Shown: positions 1 to 9,183, counted from the first letter of the stretch. The stretch: DNA of 64,000 nucleotides from Phytohabitans flavus (GCF_011764545.1 NZ_AP022870.1:248001-312000), one strand, 5' to 3'. Notes: a model not told the origin generated them from the letters alone. Translations and numbers: made by a program.

Positions 1-1178
1 TTGCCGCTGAACCCGCCGGCCTTCTGGAGCAGCGCCACCGCCTCGTCCTTGTTGTAGGCGCAGGCGGTGCAGGTGTACTGGTCGGTGCCCGGGGTGCCGG
101 GTGCGGCCCAGCTGGTGGCCGGCGTACGCGTGTTGAAGAAGATCTTCGAAGCGATCTCCTCGCGGTTGATGGCGAGCGAGATGGCCCTGCGCACGTCCGG
201 GTTCTTGAAGCGCGGGTCGTAGATCGGGAACGTGATGATCTGCACGACCGGGATGTCGATCGCCAGCGCCCGGTCGCCGAGGTCGGACTTCCATCGCTCC
301 CCGGCGAGGCTCACGACCGGTACCTGCTGAAGGAAGTCGAGGTTGTTGGACTCCAGGTCGGCGTACGCGGCGGTGTCCTCCTGGTACAGCTTGACCCGCA
401 CCTCCTTGACCTTGACCTTGTCGCCCACCGTGTAGTCGTCGAACCGGGCCAGCTTGATCTCGACGTTGTCCTGCCAGGACACGAACTTGACCGGCCCGTT
501 GCCGATCGGGTTGCGCCCGAACTTGTCCGGGCCCTGCTCGAAGAAGGCGGCCGGCATCGGCGAGTACGCCGAGAAGCCCAGCTTGGTCTTGAAGATGGAG
601 AACGGCGCCTGGAGCTTGATGGTGAACGTGTGGTCGTCCACCACCTTGAGCCCGGACATCGTCTGCGCCTTCGGCTCCGGCGCCTTCTGCGGGCCCTCGC
701 CGTCCGGGTCCTCCGGGTTCACCTCGGCGAAGCCCTCGATGTCGCCGAAGAAGCTGGCCTGCTGCTGGCCGTTCGTGGCGAGGGCGGTGAAGTTCCAGGC
801 GTCGACGAAGCTCTTCGCCGTCACCTCGGTACCGTCGTGGAACTTCGTGCCCTTCTTGATCTTCACGGTGTAGTTCTGCGAGTCGGCCGTGTCGATCGAC
901 TCCGCCACCGCGTTCTGCGGCTCGCCGCCGCCCGGCGGGTACGTGATCAGGCCGGTCCACAGGTGGTCGAGGATGTTGCCACCGCCGGTCTCGCTCGTGT
1001 TCCCCGGCACGAGACCGACCTCCGGCTGCGTGCCGTTGATGGTGATGGTCGCGTTGGCGGTCGCATCCGGGTCTCCGGTATCCTCACCACCACTGCTGCA
1101 CCCCGCCGCGACGAGCGATAGCGCCGCGACGGCGGTGAGCGCGAGCGCATGCTTCGACCGATGCATCTTGTGCACCAT
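1..1178 (-). CDS. Oligopeptide/dipeptide ABC transporter substrate-binding lipoprotein (SBP family 5), C-terminus beyond the window
   Basis: Predicted extracytoplasmic lipoprotein that captures peptides or similar solutes for an ABC importer. The frame starts at ATG 1178, behind a strong GGGAGGGAG ribosome site, and stays open to base 1, so at least 392 residues are present and the C-terminus is missing. A basic and hydrophobic N-terminus ends in the lipobox LVAAGC, followed by a Ser/Gly/Asp linker. Family-5 hallmarks follow: TKFHDGTEVTAKSFVDAWN, then FSAYSPMPAAFF and NPDVRRAISLAINREEI. Partner permease and ATPase genes should lie to the left of the window. Family assignment is firm; the ligand is unknown. 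Confidence 0.93.
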   Translation of the reverse strand, partial: MVHKMHRSKHALALTAVAALSLVAAGCSSGGEDTGDPDATANATITINGTQPEVGLVPGNTSETGGGNILDHLWTGLITYPPGGGEPQNAVAESIDTADSQNYTVKIKKGTKFHDGTEVTAKSFVDAWNFTALATNGQQQASFFGDIEGFAEVNPEDPDGEGPQKAPEPKAQTMSGLKVVDDHTFTIKLQAPFSIFKTKLGFSAYSPMPAAFFEQGPDKFGRNPIGNGPVKFVSWQDNVEIKLARFDDYTVGDKVKVKEVRVKLYQEDTAAYADLESNNLDFLQQVPVVSLAGERWKSDLGDRALAIDIPVVQIITFPIYDPRFKNPDVRRAISLAINREEIASKIFFNTRTPATSWAAPGTPGTDQYTCTACAYNKDEAVALLQKAGGFSG

Positions 1179-1348
1179 GCCGACTCCCTCCCTGATTCAG
1201 CCCGCAGTGGATCGCGCCGCGCAGGGGGTATCAGCGCAGCTGGCGAGCGTTATGTGATCTATGTACGCAGGTGGGCCCTGCTGTCTTTCTGATGGACGCC
1301 CGAGCCCGTCGGCCTGGTTGTCGCGGTTTTCCGGGAGAAGGGCGGGAT

Positions 1349-2221
1349 GTGTCAGTGGACACACCGACGGCGGAGATCGATATCGACGCAACCCTGGTCG
1401 ACAGGCTCGTCCGGGCGCAGCACCCCGACCTCGCCGGACCGTTGCGACTCGTCGCGAACGGCTGGGACAACGTCATCTACCGGCTCGGCGCCGGCATGTG
1501 TGTACGGCTGCCGCGGCGGGCCGTCGCCGTCGACCTGATCCACCACGAGCAGCGCTGGCTGCCCGGTATCGCCGAGCGGACCGGCCCCGTCGTCCCGGCG
1601 CCGGTGCGGGCCGGCACGCCCGGTGCGGGGTTCCCGTGGCCGTGGTCGATCTGCCCGTGGTTCGAGGGACGGCCGGCCGCGGACGTGCCGCCGGCCGAGC
1701 GCGCGCCGGCCGCGACCGACCTGGCCGAGTTTCTGGCCGGCCTGCACACGCCCGCGCCACCGGACGCACCGCACAACCCGTGGCGCGGCGTCCCGCTGAC
1801 CGACCGGTACGCGGCGGTAAGCGAGCGCCTCGCCGGCACGCCCGACCTGGGCGCGCTCTGGGAGCGTCTCGTGGCCACGCCGGCCTGGGCTGGCCCGCCG
1901 TACTGGCTGCACGGCGACCTGCACCCGGCCAACCTCGTGCTCGCGCCGTCCGGTCCGGGCAGGCTCGCGGCGGTCATCGACTTCGGCGACCTCACCTCGG
2001 GCGACCCGGCGGCCGACCTGGCGACGGCGTGGCTGACCTTCGACGCCGCCGGCCGGGCCGCGTTCCGCGCCCGCTACGACGCGCTGACCGACATCGACCC
2101 GGACACGTGGGTACGGGCCCGCGGCTGGGCGCTGAACCTCGCGACCGCGTTGGGCCTGCACTCCGACGACAACCCGCGGATGGCCGCGATCAGTGCGCAC
2201 GCCCTCGCGGAGGTGCGGTAG
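1349..2221 (+). CDS. Aminoglycoside phosphotransferase (APH) family kinase
   Basis: A 290-residue protein-kinase-like phosphotransferase that probably phosphorylates a small-molecule hydroxyl, cytoplasmic. The catalytic motif HGDLHPANLVL supplies the Asp base and Asn, and IDFGDLTSGDPAADLATAW supplies the metal-binding Asp. GTG 1349 is chosen because GGGAGAAGGGCGGG lies just upstream; longer in-frame extensions lack a ribosome site. Many actinobacterial members of this family are not resistance enzymes, so the substrate is left open. The 3' end overlaps the next gene, on the opposite strand, by 32 bp. Confidence 0.88.
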   Translation: MSVDTPTAEIDIDATLVDRLVRAQHPDLAGPLRLVANGWDNVIYRLGAGMCVRLPRRAVAVDLIHHEQRWLPGIAERTGPVVPAPVRAGTPGAGFPWPWSICPWFEGRPAADVPPAERAPAATDLAEFLAGLHTPAPPDAPHNPWRGVPLTDRYAAVSERLAGTPDLGALWERLVATPAWAGPPYWLHGDLHPANLVLAPSGPGRLAAVIDFGDLTSGDPAADLATAWLTFDAAGRAAFRARYDALTDIDPDTWVRARGWALNLATALGLHSDDNPRMAAISAHALAEVR

Positions 2222-2459
2222 CCGGCTTTCGCAGCACCGCGACGAGCGAGATGGCGGACACCACGGCCCAGGTGCCCTCCAGCAGGAGGAAGCCCCAGGA
2301 GTGGTGCCGGAGCGCGATCACCGCGAGCACCGCCGAGCCGGCGAGGTTGAGCAGCAGGTAGGGGAGGGATCGTCCGTCGAGGCGGCCGAGCTGGGCGCCG
2401 GCGAACGCGGACAGGATCAGCAGCGAGCCGCCGATCTCGATGAAGCTCAAGAGAGTCAT
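2190..2459 (-). CDS. Small integral membrane protein, CBU_0592-like
   Basis: An 89-residue protein with about three hydrophobic segments (IEIGGSLLILSAFAGAQLG, LLLNLAGSAVLAVIAL, WAVVSAISLVAVL) joined by short polar loops. The layout matches a small actinobacterial membrane family often labelled CBU_0592-like, of unknown function. ATG 2459 is the first start that avoids the Arg-rich upstream stretch. The stop lies inside the convergent kinase gene. Confidence 0.7.
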   Translation of the reverse strand: MTLLSFIEIGGSLLILSAFAGAQLGRLDGRSLPYLLLNLAGSAVLAVIALRHHSWGFLLLEGTWAVVSAISLVAVLRKPATAPPRGRAH

Positions 2460-2559
2460 GGTCGTCTGCGCGCCGTCTTTGCCTGGCCGGGTACGGCAGC
2501 GCTCTCGTCCGGGGCGGTCGCGGTGTGGCGCCGCCAGCTCATAGCCTAGCCCGCGCCGC

Positions 2560-3501
2560 TCAGCCTTGCCCGACCACCGCGTCCGGCGTCGGGCGCGTGC
2601 CCGCCGCGAACGCGACGAGCTCCGCCTCGCCAAGCCCGATTTCCGACTGGACCACGAGCGTCCGCCCGTCGGCCAGGTCGACGGTGAGGATCGACGCCTC
2701 GGACCGGATGGCCAGGAAGCCGGTACGCGCGCCGACCGCCACCGGCCGGCCGCTCGGCATCACCTCGGCGGTATCCGAGAGCATCACCGTGAGCTTGCCG
2801 GAGAAGCCGTGGCTCGGCGGCGCGCTCTCCGGGCGGAACGACACCGAGGCGCGGCTCACCACGTCCGGCACGGTGCCGGGCGGTACGGCGTCGAAGGTGA
2901 ACGGCCACCGCACCGGCACGGCACCGGGGGTGAGGCCGGCGGCGTACCCGATCAGGGCCTCGCGGGTCACCTGCCGGTCCGCCTCCACCCGCAGCCACCG
3001 GCCGCCCGTCTCCTGCCAGGTGAGCACGAAACCGGTCGAACCCAGCTCGAGCGACGCCTTCCGGTCGCGCACCGCCACGGCGTACGACTTCGGCTGGGCG
3101 TCCCACCGTGGCGTGGCCGGACGCCCGTCGAAGACCGCGACGGTGAGCCAGTGGTCCGCACCGCCGTTGTACCGCAGCGTGGGCTGGCCGGCGGAGAGCT
3201 CCGCGATCGGCTCGCCGTAGCCGGGCAGCGACACCCCCGGCGTGAACGGGAAAGGCGGCACCGGCTCCGGCGTCCGGGGTGCGGCGACCTCCACAGTGGA
3301 CCCTGGCTCGGGGGTCCACGACCGTACCGCCGGCACCGCCAGCAGCACGGCCGCGGCCGCCACCGCGACACCCGCCGCCTGCACGCGGCGGCGTCCCCGG
3401 TGCGCCCGGCCGCGGGCCGCCCGCAGCAGGTCGGCGGAGGCCCCGACCTCGGCGGCGCGGTCGGTGAGCGTCACGCGCACGAGGTGCTCGATGTCATCCA
3501 C
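2560..3501 (-). CDS. Membrane-anchored anti-sigma-like partner of the upstream sigma factor
   Basis: A 313-residue protein with a cytoplasmic N-terminal region (about residues 1-40, rich in Ala/Arg), one membrane segment near residues 42-60 (VAVAAAAVLLAVPAV), and a large exported C-terminal region. Its GTG start overlaps the stop of the sigma-factor gene by 8 bp, so the two are almost certainly translationally coupled. Position and topology suggest a regulator of that sigma factor. No zinc anti-sigma motif (HxxxCxxC) is visible, and the exported part is not recognised. The anti-sigma role is an inference from context. Confidence 0.65.
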   Translation of the reverse strand: MDDIEHLVRVTLTDRAAEVGASADLLRAARGRAHRGRRRVQAAGVAVAAAAVLLAVPAVRSWTPEPGSTVEVAAPRTPEPVPPFPFTPGVSLPGYGEPIAELSAGQPTLRYNGGADHWLTVAVFDGRPATPRWDAQPKSYAVAVRDRKASLELGSTGFVLTWQETGGRWLRVEADRQVTREALIGYAAGLTPGAVPVRWPFTFDAVPPGTVPDVVSRASVSFRPESAPPSHGFSGKLTVMLSDTAEVMPSGRPVAVGARTGFLAIRSEASILTVDLADGRTLVVQSEIGLGEAELVAFAAGTRPTPDAVVGQG

Positions 3502-3993
3502 TGTGATCCTCCGCGGTCAGGTGCGCCGAGAGCCGCGCCCGCAGCGTGCCGAGCGCCCGGAACGCGTGTACGCGCACGGTCGCCGGGGCGCAGCCGACCA
3601 GGTCGGCGATCTCGGGGTCGGGCAGGTCGAGGTAGTACCGCAGGACGAGAACCGCCCGTTGTACCCGGGGAGTGTGGCGAGCAGCGCCCACATCTCGTCG
3701 CGTACCGCCACCTGGTCGGCCATCAGCCCCCGGTCGGGGTGCTCCGGCACCTCCGCGACGATCGCCTCGGTGCTGGCCCGGCGGCGGCGCCACGACAGGT
3801 ACTGGTGCAGGATCGCCCGCCGCACGTACGCCTCGGGCGGCTCGGCGCGCGCGATCCGGCCCCAGCGGCGGTACACCTTGGCCAGCACCTCTTGGAGGAT
3901 GTCCTCGGCCAGGTGCCGGTCGCCGCACATGAGGTAGCCGAACCGCAGCAGCGCCGGGCCGCGTGCGGTCACGAATTCGTCGAACGAGATCAT
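3494..3993 (-). pseudogene. SigE-family ECF RNA polymerase sigma factor, reading frame broken by one missing base
   Basis: Sigma-70 region 2 (MISFDEFVTARGPALLRFGY, then DRHLAEDILQEVLAKVYRRW) and region 4 (RAVLVLRYYLDLPDPEIADL, then ATVRVHAFRALGTLRARL) are both intact but lie in different frames. The switch is at about 3655-3672, where a CCCCGGG run is one base short; restoring one base gives LATLPRVQRAVLVLRYY. The start is ATG 3993, behind GGGGAGG. Without the repair the protein would lose its -35-binding region 4. A consensus sequencing error is likely, because the sequence on both sides is free of other damage and the partner gene is intact. Confidence 0.85.
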
Positions 3994-4068
3994 CGCCCTC
4001 CCCACCGATACACGTGGTCGGGCCTCCGATCCGTTTCAATCCGCAGGTCAGCGGTGGTGTGCCGGGCA

Positions 4069-4848
4069 TCACGGCTCCTCCGGGACCGGGTCGTCGTACG
4101 AGCCTGCCGGCCCCTCGTAGAGCCGCCCGCCGCGCAGTGGCCACGCGAACGCGACGCAGCCGTGCAGGCCGAGCGTCTGCTGCTGCATCACCGGCGCGGG
4201 CCGGCCCGGGCCGGGGCACTTCTCGTGGCCGTGGCCGAGGCGGTGGCCGACCTCGTGGTTGACCAGGTACTGCCGGTACTCCTCGAGCGGTGCGCCGTAC
4301 CGGGGCACGCCGTGCACCCAGCGCGCGACGTTGAGCACGACCCGTTCGCCGTTGCGGCACGAGGTGTAGCCGTCGTCGCCGGGGCAGAGGTCGTCGCGCG
4401 TGCCCGGGGTGGTGAGGTAGACGGTGAAGTCGTAGGGCGAGCCGTTGGGGACCCGCTGGAGCCGCCACCGCCCGTCGCCGGTCCAGCTCCGCGGGTCGGC
4501 GAGCGTGCTGGTCACCGCGCTCGCGAACGCGTCCGGCTCGATGTTCCGGATGCCCCGCTCCACCGCCACGCGGTACCGCATCAGCTGGCCGGACCGCCCC
4601 GCCACCGGACCGCCGCCGGCGGCGAACCGCCACGTCCCGTCGCCGCGCGCCGGATAGGTGATCTCCGGCGGCGGCGGCGGTGTGGGCGAGACGCTCGGGG
4701 GCGGCGCGAGGGATCGCGATGGTGGCGCCGGCGTGGCTGGCGCCGCGGACGGGATCGCCGACTCCGGCAGCCCGGCCCGGACGGCGAGCGCACCGGCGAG
4801 CACCACCCCGCATGCCACCACGGCCACCGCGATCCGTCCACCCCGCAT
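4069..4848 (-). CDS. DUF3152 domain protein, secreted metalloprotease-like
   Basis: A 259-residue exported protein. It has an N-terminal membrane or signal segment (AVAVVACGVVLAGALAV), a Pro/Ser-rich linker at about residues 30-62, then the conserved domain. Residues 198-208 read HEVGHRLGHGH, a perfect HExxHxxGxxH zinc-metallopeptidase motif with His198, His202 and His208 as ligands and Glu199 as catalytic base. Cys pairs (CPGDDGYTSC, HEKC, GLHGC) suggest disulfides. DUF3152 proteins are widespread in actinomycetes and mostly uncharacterised. The physiological substrate is unknown. Confidence 0.85.
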   Translation of the reverse strand: MRGGRIAVAVVACGVVLAGALAVRAGLPESAIPSAAPATPAPPSRSLAPPPSVSPTPPPPPEITYPARGDGTWRFAAGGGPVAGRSGQLMRYRVAVERGIRNIEPDAFASAVTSTLADPRSWTGDGRWRLQRVPNGSPYDFTVYLTTPGTRDDLCPGDDGYTSCRNGERVVLNVARWVHGVPRYGAPLEEYRQYLVNHEVGHRLGHGHEKCPGPGRPAPVMQQQTLGLHGCVAFAWPLRGGRLYEGPAGSYDDPVPEEP

Positions 4849-4905
4849 GCCTTGATCACGACCTGGGGAGCGGGTCCCGTTTCAGGATGGGCGGGGTGGT
4901 GTGCC

Positions 4906-5565
4906 TCACTCTTCGAGGAACGGCACCACGGTGTCGAGGAAGCGGGCCGGCACGCTGGCGTGCACGCGGTGGCCGACCGGGATCGTGACGAGTCGCCCAC
5001 CGGGCAGGCGTGCGGCGAACTCGTACATGATCCGGTGCGGCAGGTGGCTGCTCGGGCCACCGGAGATCACCATCGTGGGCTTGCTGACCTCGTCGGCTCG
5101 GACCCACCACTGCGGGTCGGGCGCGTTGAGCTCCTCGACGATCGCGGTGCGCGCCTCGAAGTCGTACGACACCGGACCGTCCGGCCGCTCGGGCATGGGC
5201 AGGTCGGCCGGCACCGGCGGCGGCGCCTCTTCGAGCACCAGCCGGTTCACCCGCTCGGGACGTTCGAGGGTGAGCAGATACGCCACGGCGCCGCCCATGG
5301 AGTGACCGACGAACGACGCCCGCATCAGCCCGATCTCGTCCATCAGCGCGAGCGTGTCGTCGCGCATGAGCTCCAGCGAGTACTCACCGGGCCACTCGCT
5401 CTTGCCGTGCCCGCGCAGGTCGGGCGCGTATACGGACCAGAACTCGGCCAGACCCGGCGCCACGTCGTCCCATGTAGAGGAGTCGCTGCCGCCGCCGTGG
5501 AGCAGGATGAGCGCGTCGCGCTCCGGCGAACCCCAGCTTCGGTAATGCAACCGCACCGCCGTCAC
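4906..5565 (-). CDS. Alpha/beta-fold hydrolase
   Basis: A 219-residue serine hydrolase. The oxyanion motif LILLHGGGSD, the APDLRGHGKSEW segment, the nucleophile elbow GHSMGG and the late histidine in PVGHRVHASVP make up the usual alpha/beta hydrolase layout. Start GTG 5565 follows GGTTGGGG. The lid region is short (PPPVPADLPMPERPDG). The substrate cannot be deduced. The gene stands alone, with DUF3152 downstream on the same strand and a repeat-bearing spacer upstream. Confidence 0.88.
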   Translation of the reverse strand: MTAVRLHYRSWGSPERDALILLHGGGSDSSTWDDVAPGLAEFWSVYAPDLRGHGKSEWPGEYSLELMRDDTLALMDEIGLMRASFVGHSMGGAVAYLLTLERPERVNRLVLEEAPPPVPADLPMPERPDGPVSYDFEARTAIVEELNAPDPQWWVRADEVSKPTMVISGGPSSHLPHRIMYEFAARLPGGRLVTIPVGHRVHASVPARFLDTVVPFLEE

Positions 5566-5594
5566 GCGCCCCAACCTAACGCACGGGTACGGTC

Positions 5595-5640
5595 GTCCGG
5601 ACCGTCGCTCCCGCGGCCTCACCCTCCGCTGTTTCACAAC
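5595..5640 (+). repeat. Dispersed intergenic repeat R1, copy 1
   Basis: Shares the core GTCCGGACCGTCGCTCCCGC followed by GGCCTCACCCTCCGC with copies at 16999-17064 (opposite strand) and 37248-37305. The downstream TTTCACAACCC tail also resembles the copy near 17 kb. Confidence 0.75.
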
Positions 5641-5902
5641 CCCGCCCCGCCTCTGGGCATTCGGCGGACCGTCGGTGGGCCGCCAGCCGGCGGGGCTCTG
5701 GAGCTGGGCGCACCGATGCGCCCGCCCCGGACCGGGGGCGGGCACCCCGCCGGGTCCTCCCGGCACTGCCGACTCATCCGGCCCTGGCCAGACCGGGCCG
5801 CCGCGTGGTCGCCCCGGCGCGTCAGCGCCCGGGATCGATCCAGGCCCGATTTCCGCCGCCCGCGTCGCGGCCATTCGGGGGAAGCAGAGCAAAGACGCCT
5901 GC

Positions 5903-6023
5903 GGGCTTGGACCGCGGACCTGGCAGCGTTGGTCGGGGCTTTCGGCGAGCGCCAGCGAGCCGCCGACCTGCGCGGTGCCCGCGGGAGCATGCGGTCTGCG
6001 ACTGACGCGGACGGGGGCAAATA
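5903..6023 (+). repeat. Dispersed intergenic repeat R2, copy 1 (121 bp)
   Basis: Aligns without gaps to 37407-37527, with 6 mismatches in 121 bases by eye (about 95% identity). Both copies are non-coding and both lie downstream of an R1 copy in the same orientation. The spacer 5566-6072 contains only R1, R2 and unrecognised GC-rich sequence; no gene was found in it. Confidence 0.85.
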
Positions 6024-6072
6024 CATGTCTCAAGAGAATGTGACCTCGAACCTGAAAGATCTTTAGTCGTGG

Positions 6073-7647
6073 TCAATCCTCGGATCTCAGGCCGAGCAGT
6101 CGAACCTCCTCCACGTCGAGCGCCGACTCCAGCTCCCGCATCACCGTGTCGTCGATCTCCCTGGCGTTCCGGAGCCGGGTGAGCTCCTTCCGCTTGGCTC
6201 CGAGCAGGCCGAGGCGGAGCTGGCGGGTCATCTCCTGCTGCTGGGTCGTGTCCTCGTCGCTCGCGCTTCGAATGTCGTTGAGGTGGTCCTCGTACTCGGC
6301 GCTGAGCCGGCTGACGGCATCCGGCGGCGCGCCGACATCGGCGGCCACCTGGGGGAGCGCACGCAGTGCGGCCTCGGCGGCGAGGAGTTGGGCACGCCGT
6401 GCCTCTTCCTCGGCTTCGCCGTCCGGGGTCAACCTCGCCCAGGTGGTGACCAGGGGCAGGGTGATGCCCTGGACCAACATGATCAGCACGATGACGACGA
6501 CCGTGACGAAGACGATCAGATCGCGCTCCGGGACCGGGGTGCCGTGGGAGGTGGTGACGGGCACGGCCAGGGCGGCGGCCAGGGAGACCGCACCGCGGAA
6601 GCCGGCCCAGCCGGCGACGGTCCGCGTCCGAAAGTCGAAACGGCGTGCGCGGCTGGAAGGGCGCCGATCGATCGCCTGTAGGCCGCCGACGGCCAGATGC
6701 AGCCAGACCATCCGGGTGAGCACCACCACCGCGGCGATCGACACCGCGATGCCCAACGACTCCGCCGGCGAGTGGCTGGTGATCGCCCTCAGCGAATGAG
6801 GCACCTGCGTGCCGAGCAGCACGAAGAGGCTGCCGTTGAGCATGAAGGTGAACAGGTCCCAGAACGACAGCGCGACGATCCGGGAGCGGGCCCGGATCAC
6901 CTGCGGTGCGGCGTAGGCGATCAGCAGCCCGGCCACCACGACGGCCAGTACGCCGCTGCCGTTCAGCAGCTCCGCCACCAGGAACGCCACCACGGGGGTC
7001 AGGATGCTCAAGCCGCCCTCGATCATGGCGTCGTCGACGCGTAGCCGTATCTTGATGATCACCAGGCCGACCAGCAGACCGACCAGCAGACCGACCGCGG
7101 CCGAGCCGACGAACTGACCGAACAGGCTGACCGGCCCGGGGAACGAACCGCCCGCGATCACCCCGACCGCGACGGCGAACACCACCAGCGCGGTGCCGTC
7201 GTTGACCAGGCTCTCGGCCCGCAGCGTGGTGAGGATGCCGCGTGGCATCCGCTTGGCCAGGCCGGCGACCGCGGCGGCGTCGGTGGGGCCGAGCACCGCG
7301 CCGAGCACCCACGCCGCGGTCGGCGAGACACCCATCGCCTGCGCGGCGAACGACACCGTGGCCGTCGAGATCAACACGAGCAATACCGCGAGCAGGGTGA
7401 TAGCCGCGAAGTTGTCCCGGAGCTGGCGCAGGCTGATCACGAGGCTCTCGCGGTAGAGAATCGCCGGAAGGAAGAGCACCAGCACCACGTCGGGCGGGAG
7501 CGATATGTGGTCGAACGGCGGCACGAGCCCGATCACCCCGCCCAGCGCGATCAGCAGGACCGGCGGCGCCACGCGGTAGCGACCACCGACGATGGTGCCG
7601 ACCACCACGGTGAAGCCGAGCACCGCGATCAGCAAAAGCCCTTCCAC
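6073..7647 (-). CDS. CPA1-family Na+/H+ antiporter
   Basis: A 524-residue membrane protein with about 12 hydrophobic segments over residues 1-400, and a charged cytoplasmic tail (about 410-524) with heptad-like Glu/Arg/Leu content. Signature residues are present: GPTDAAAVAGL, and ESLVNDGTALVVF with the Asn-Asp ion-binding pair of electroneutral CPA1 exchangers. WAGFRGAVSLAAALAVP is also typical of the family. It exchanges cytoplasmic Na+ or K+ for H+ across the plasma membrane. The gene is monocistronic. Confidence 0.93.
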   Translation of the reverse strand: MEGLLLIAVLGFTVVVGTIVGGRYRVAPPVLLIALGGVIGLVPPFDHISLPPDVVLVLFLPAILYRESLVISLRQLRDNFAAITLLAVLLVLISTATVSFAAQAMGVSPTAAWVLGAVLGPTDAAAVAGLAKRMPRGILTTLRAESLVNDGTALVVFAVAVGVIAGGSFPGPVSLFGQFVGSAAVGLLVGLLVGLVIIKIRLRVDDAMIEGGLSILTPVVAFLVAELLNGSGVLAVVVAGLLIAYAAPQVIRARSRIVALSFWDLFTFMLNGSLFVLLGTQVPHSLRAITSHSPAESLGIAVSIAAVVVLTRMVWLHLAVGGLQAIDRRPSSRARRFDFRTRTVAGWAGFRGAVSLAAALAVPVTTSHGTPVPERDLIVFVTVVVIVLIMLVQGITLPLVTTWARLTPDGEAEEEARRAQLLAAEAALRALPQVAADVGAPPDAVSRLSAEYEDHLNDIRSASDEDTTQQQEMTRQLRLGLLGAKRKELTRLRNAREIDDTVMRELESALDVEEVRLLGLRSED

Positions 7648-7767
7648 GTCGCGCTCCCGTCACCCGTCACCGCCGCAGAGGCCATACGCGTATCGGCCAT
7701 ATCGTGATATGCCTGATACGCCAAGCGGGGCGGAACGGCGGGGAAACCGCGGGCTGGTGTCCGGACC

Positions 7768-8415
7768 TCAGCGCAGTCGCGAGCGTGCCGTCGGGGTCAG
7801 GCGGAGCGTCTGGACCGGCTTGGCTAGCCAGTCGTCCAGCGGGGGTGAGACCGGAAGCGGGTCGGCGGGGGAGAAGCGGGAGAACCAGACGTACACGTGT
7901 TCACCCGTACGGACCGGCAGTGCCGGGAAGGTGTTCTCGGCGTACTCGGTCTCGAAGCAGGCGATCACCGGCTGCGTGGGCGCGACCTCGGCTGCGAAGA
8001 AGTCGCGGAAGTCCTGCGTCACCGGGGCCGGGAGATAGGCGATCGACGCCGTGAAGAGCGTCTCCGGCACCTCGACCGTCCCCTGTGGAGGGCGCTGCGC
8101 CGGCAGGTCCCAGAGCGGGCCGGCGGGCCTCAGTAGCAGCACGTCGTCCGAGTCGATCATCGTGGCGTTGGCGGCGTCGCGGTGGGCCCGCCACACCGGG
8201 CCGCCGTAGAAGGCGGACAGCGAGGCCGCACGCCACGCCATGTCGGGGAAGCCACGCACCCACACGAAGTGGTCCGGCCGGTCCTCGTCGCGGAACTGGC
8301 CGTCGACCCGCATCCCCGTCTCCTCCTGGCTCTCCAGGAACTCGCGGTCGAAGAGGTCGACGAGCGTCTCCCGCTTGCCGGGCCACAGGGTGTACTGGCG
8401 CAACTCGTAGATCAT
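7768..8415 (-). CDS. NIPSNAP-family protein (dimeric alpha/beta-barrel fold)
   Basis: A 215-residue protein opening with MIYELRQYTLWPGKRETLVD, the typical first strand and helix of NIPSNAP domains, followed by FVWVRGFPDMAWRAASLSAFY. A second, weaker barrel half follows. The family is small-molecule-binding or of unknown function. It is divergent from a truncated IclR gene; such pairs usually mean local regulation. Start ATG 8415 begins exactly at the conserved domain; the ribosome site is weak. Confidence 0.8.
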   Translation of the reverse strand: MIYELRQYTLWPGKRETLVDLFDREFLESQEETGMRVDGQFRDEDRPDHFVWVRGFPDMAWRAASLSAFYGGPVWRAHRDAANATMIDSDDVLLLRPAGPLWDLPAQRPPQGTVEVPETLFTASIAYLPAPVTQDFRDFFAAEVAPTQPVIACFETEYAENTFPALPVRTGEHVYVWFSRFSPADPLPVSPPLDDWLAKPVQTLRLTPTARSRLR

Positions 8416-8526
8416 GGCCGTGGACGGTACTGGGGGCGTACGACAGTGCCGTTTGACAAATCGTTTTGCACAGCGCACGATCGCCGGTACCACGATGTAT
8501 GCATGCATGGAAATGGATAGCTTCCG

Positions 8527-8832
8527 ATGAAGAGCGGCCGCACGTCGTCCAGCGTGGAGAAGGCGTTCGAGCTGATCGGCGCGGTATCCGAGGCGGGGCG
8601 GGCCGGCCTCACCCTGGGTGAGCTGGCCGGGCGGGTGGGCATCGCGGTGAGCACCACCCACCGGTACGTCACGACGCTCCTCGAGCTCGGGGTGCTGGAC
8701 CGGGACGCGGCCGGCAACTTCCACCTCGGCATCACCCTCTTCTCGCTGACCGGCCAGCATGTGCACGGCGACGGGCGTGGCCCACGCCAGCCCGTCCGTG
8801 ATCCAGGAGGCGGGCCGCCTAGGTATACCTAG
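8527..8832 (+). pseudogene. Truncated IclR-family transcriptional regulator
   Basis: Residues 1-80 form a clear IclR winged-helix domain (SSVEKAFELIGAVSEAGRAG, LTLGELAGRVGIAVSTTHRY, LLELGVLDRD). The usual effector-binding domain of about 170 residues is absent. The frame degenerates after GITLFSLTG into a Gly/Arg-rich tail and stops, close to an 18-bp perfect palindrome. Full-length IclR proteins have about 250 residues. It looks like the remnant of a deletion. Expression as a free DNA-binding domain is possible but unsupported. Confidence 0.75.
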
Positions 8833-8834
8833 GC
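8817..8834. repeat. 18-bp perfect palindrome at the IclR break point
   Basis: GCCTAGGTATACCTAGGC is fully self-complementary with no spacer. It overlaps the stop of the truncated IclR frame, so it could mark a recombination scar or be an operator. Confidence 0.6.
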
Positions 8835-8997
8835 GTGCTTGTGTGGTCCGGGCCACGTCTCTAAGGCTCCATAGGCCCTGGCTAAGGCAGCCGCCTGGCC
8901 AAGATAGGTAAGCGCTCCCGATGTGGTCACTCCCCTGCCCGCCGAAAATTGACACATCAGCGGTTCACCGGGAAAGACACCAAAGGGAGACGGAATC

Positions 8998-9171
8998 ATG
9001 ATGATGCACCCGGACCTCGTCCTGGCCCAGGCGAACGACCGTCAGCGCGAGCTGATCGCCGAGGCCGACCGCGAGCGCCTGCTCGCCACCGCCCGTGAGG
9101 CTCGCCGCCGCCGCCAACCGCGCCAAGAGGCGCCGGTGCGCGGCCAGCCTGTGGCGATGCCAGCTCGGTAA
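8998..9171 (+). CDS. Small charged hypothetical protein (57 aa)
   Basis: A short open frame starting MMMHPDLVLAQANDRQRE, with a helical Arg/Glu/Ala-rich middle and no membrane segment. A good ribosome site (AAAGGGAGACGG) precedes ATG 8998, and a strong terminator follows 13 bp after the stop, so it is a complete small transcription unit. Similar short proteins starting MHPD are common and unannotated in actinomycetes. Function unknown. Confidence 0.7.
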   Translation: MMMHPDLVLAQANDRQRELIAEADRERLLATAREARRRRQPRQEAPVRGQPVAMPAR

Positions 9172-9183
9172 ATGATCGGGGGA

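Noticed and set aside
2566..6066. Plus-strand open frame of more than 1100 codons
   Set aside because: It runs through four well-supported minus-strand genes. Its translation is repetitive and compositionally biased.
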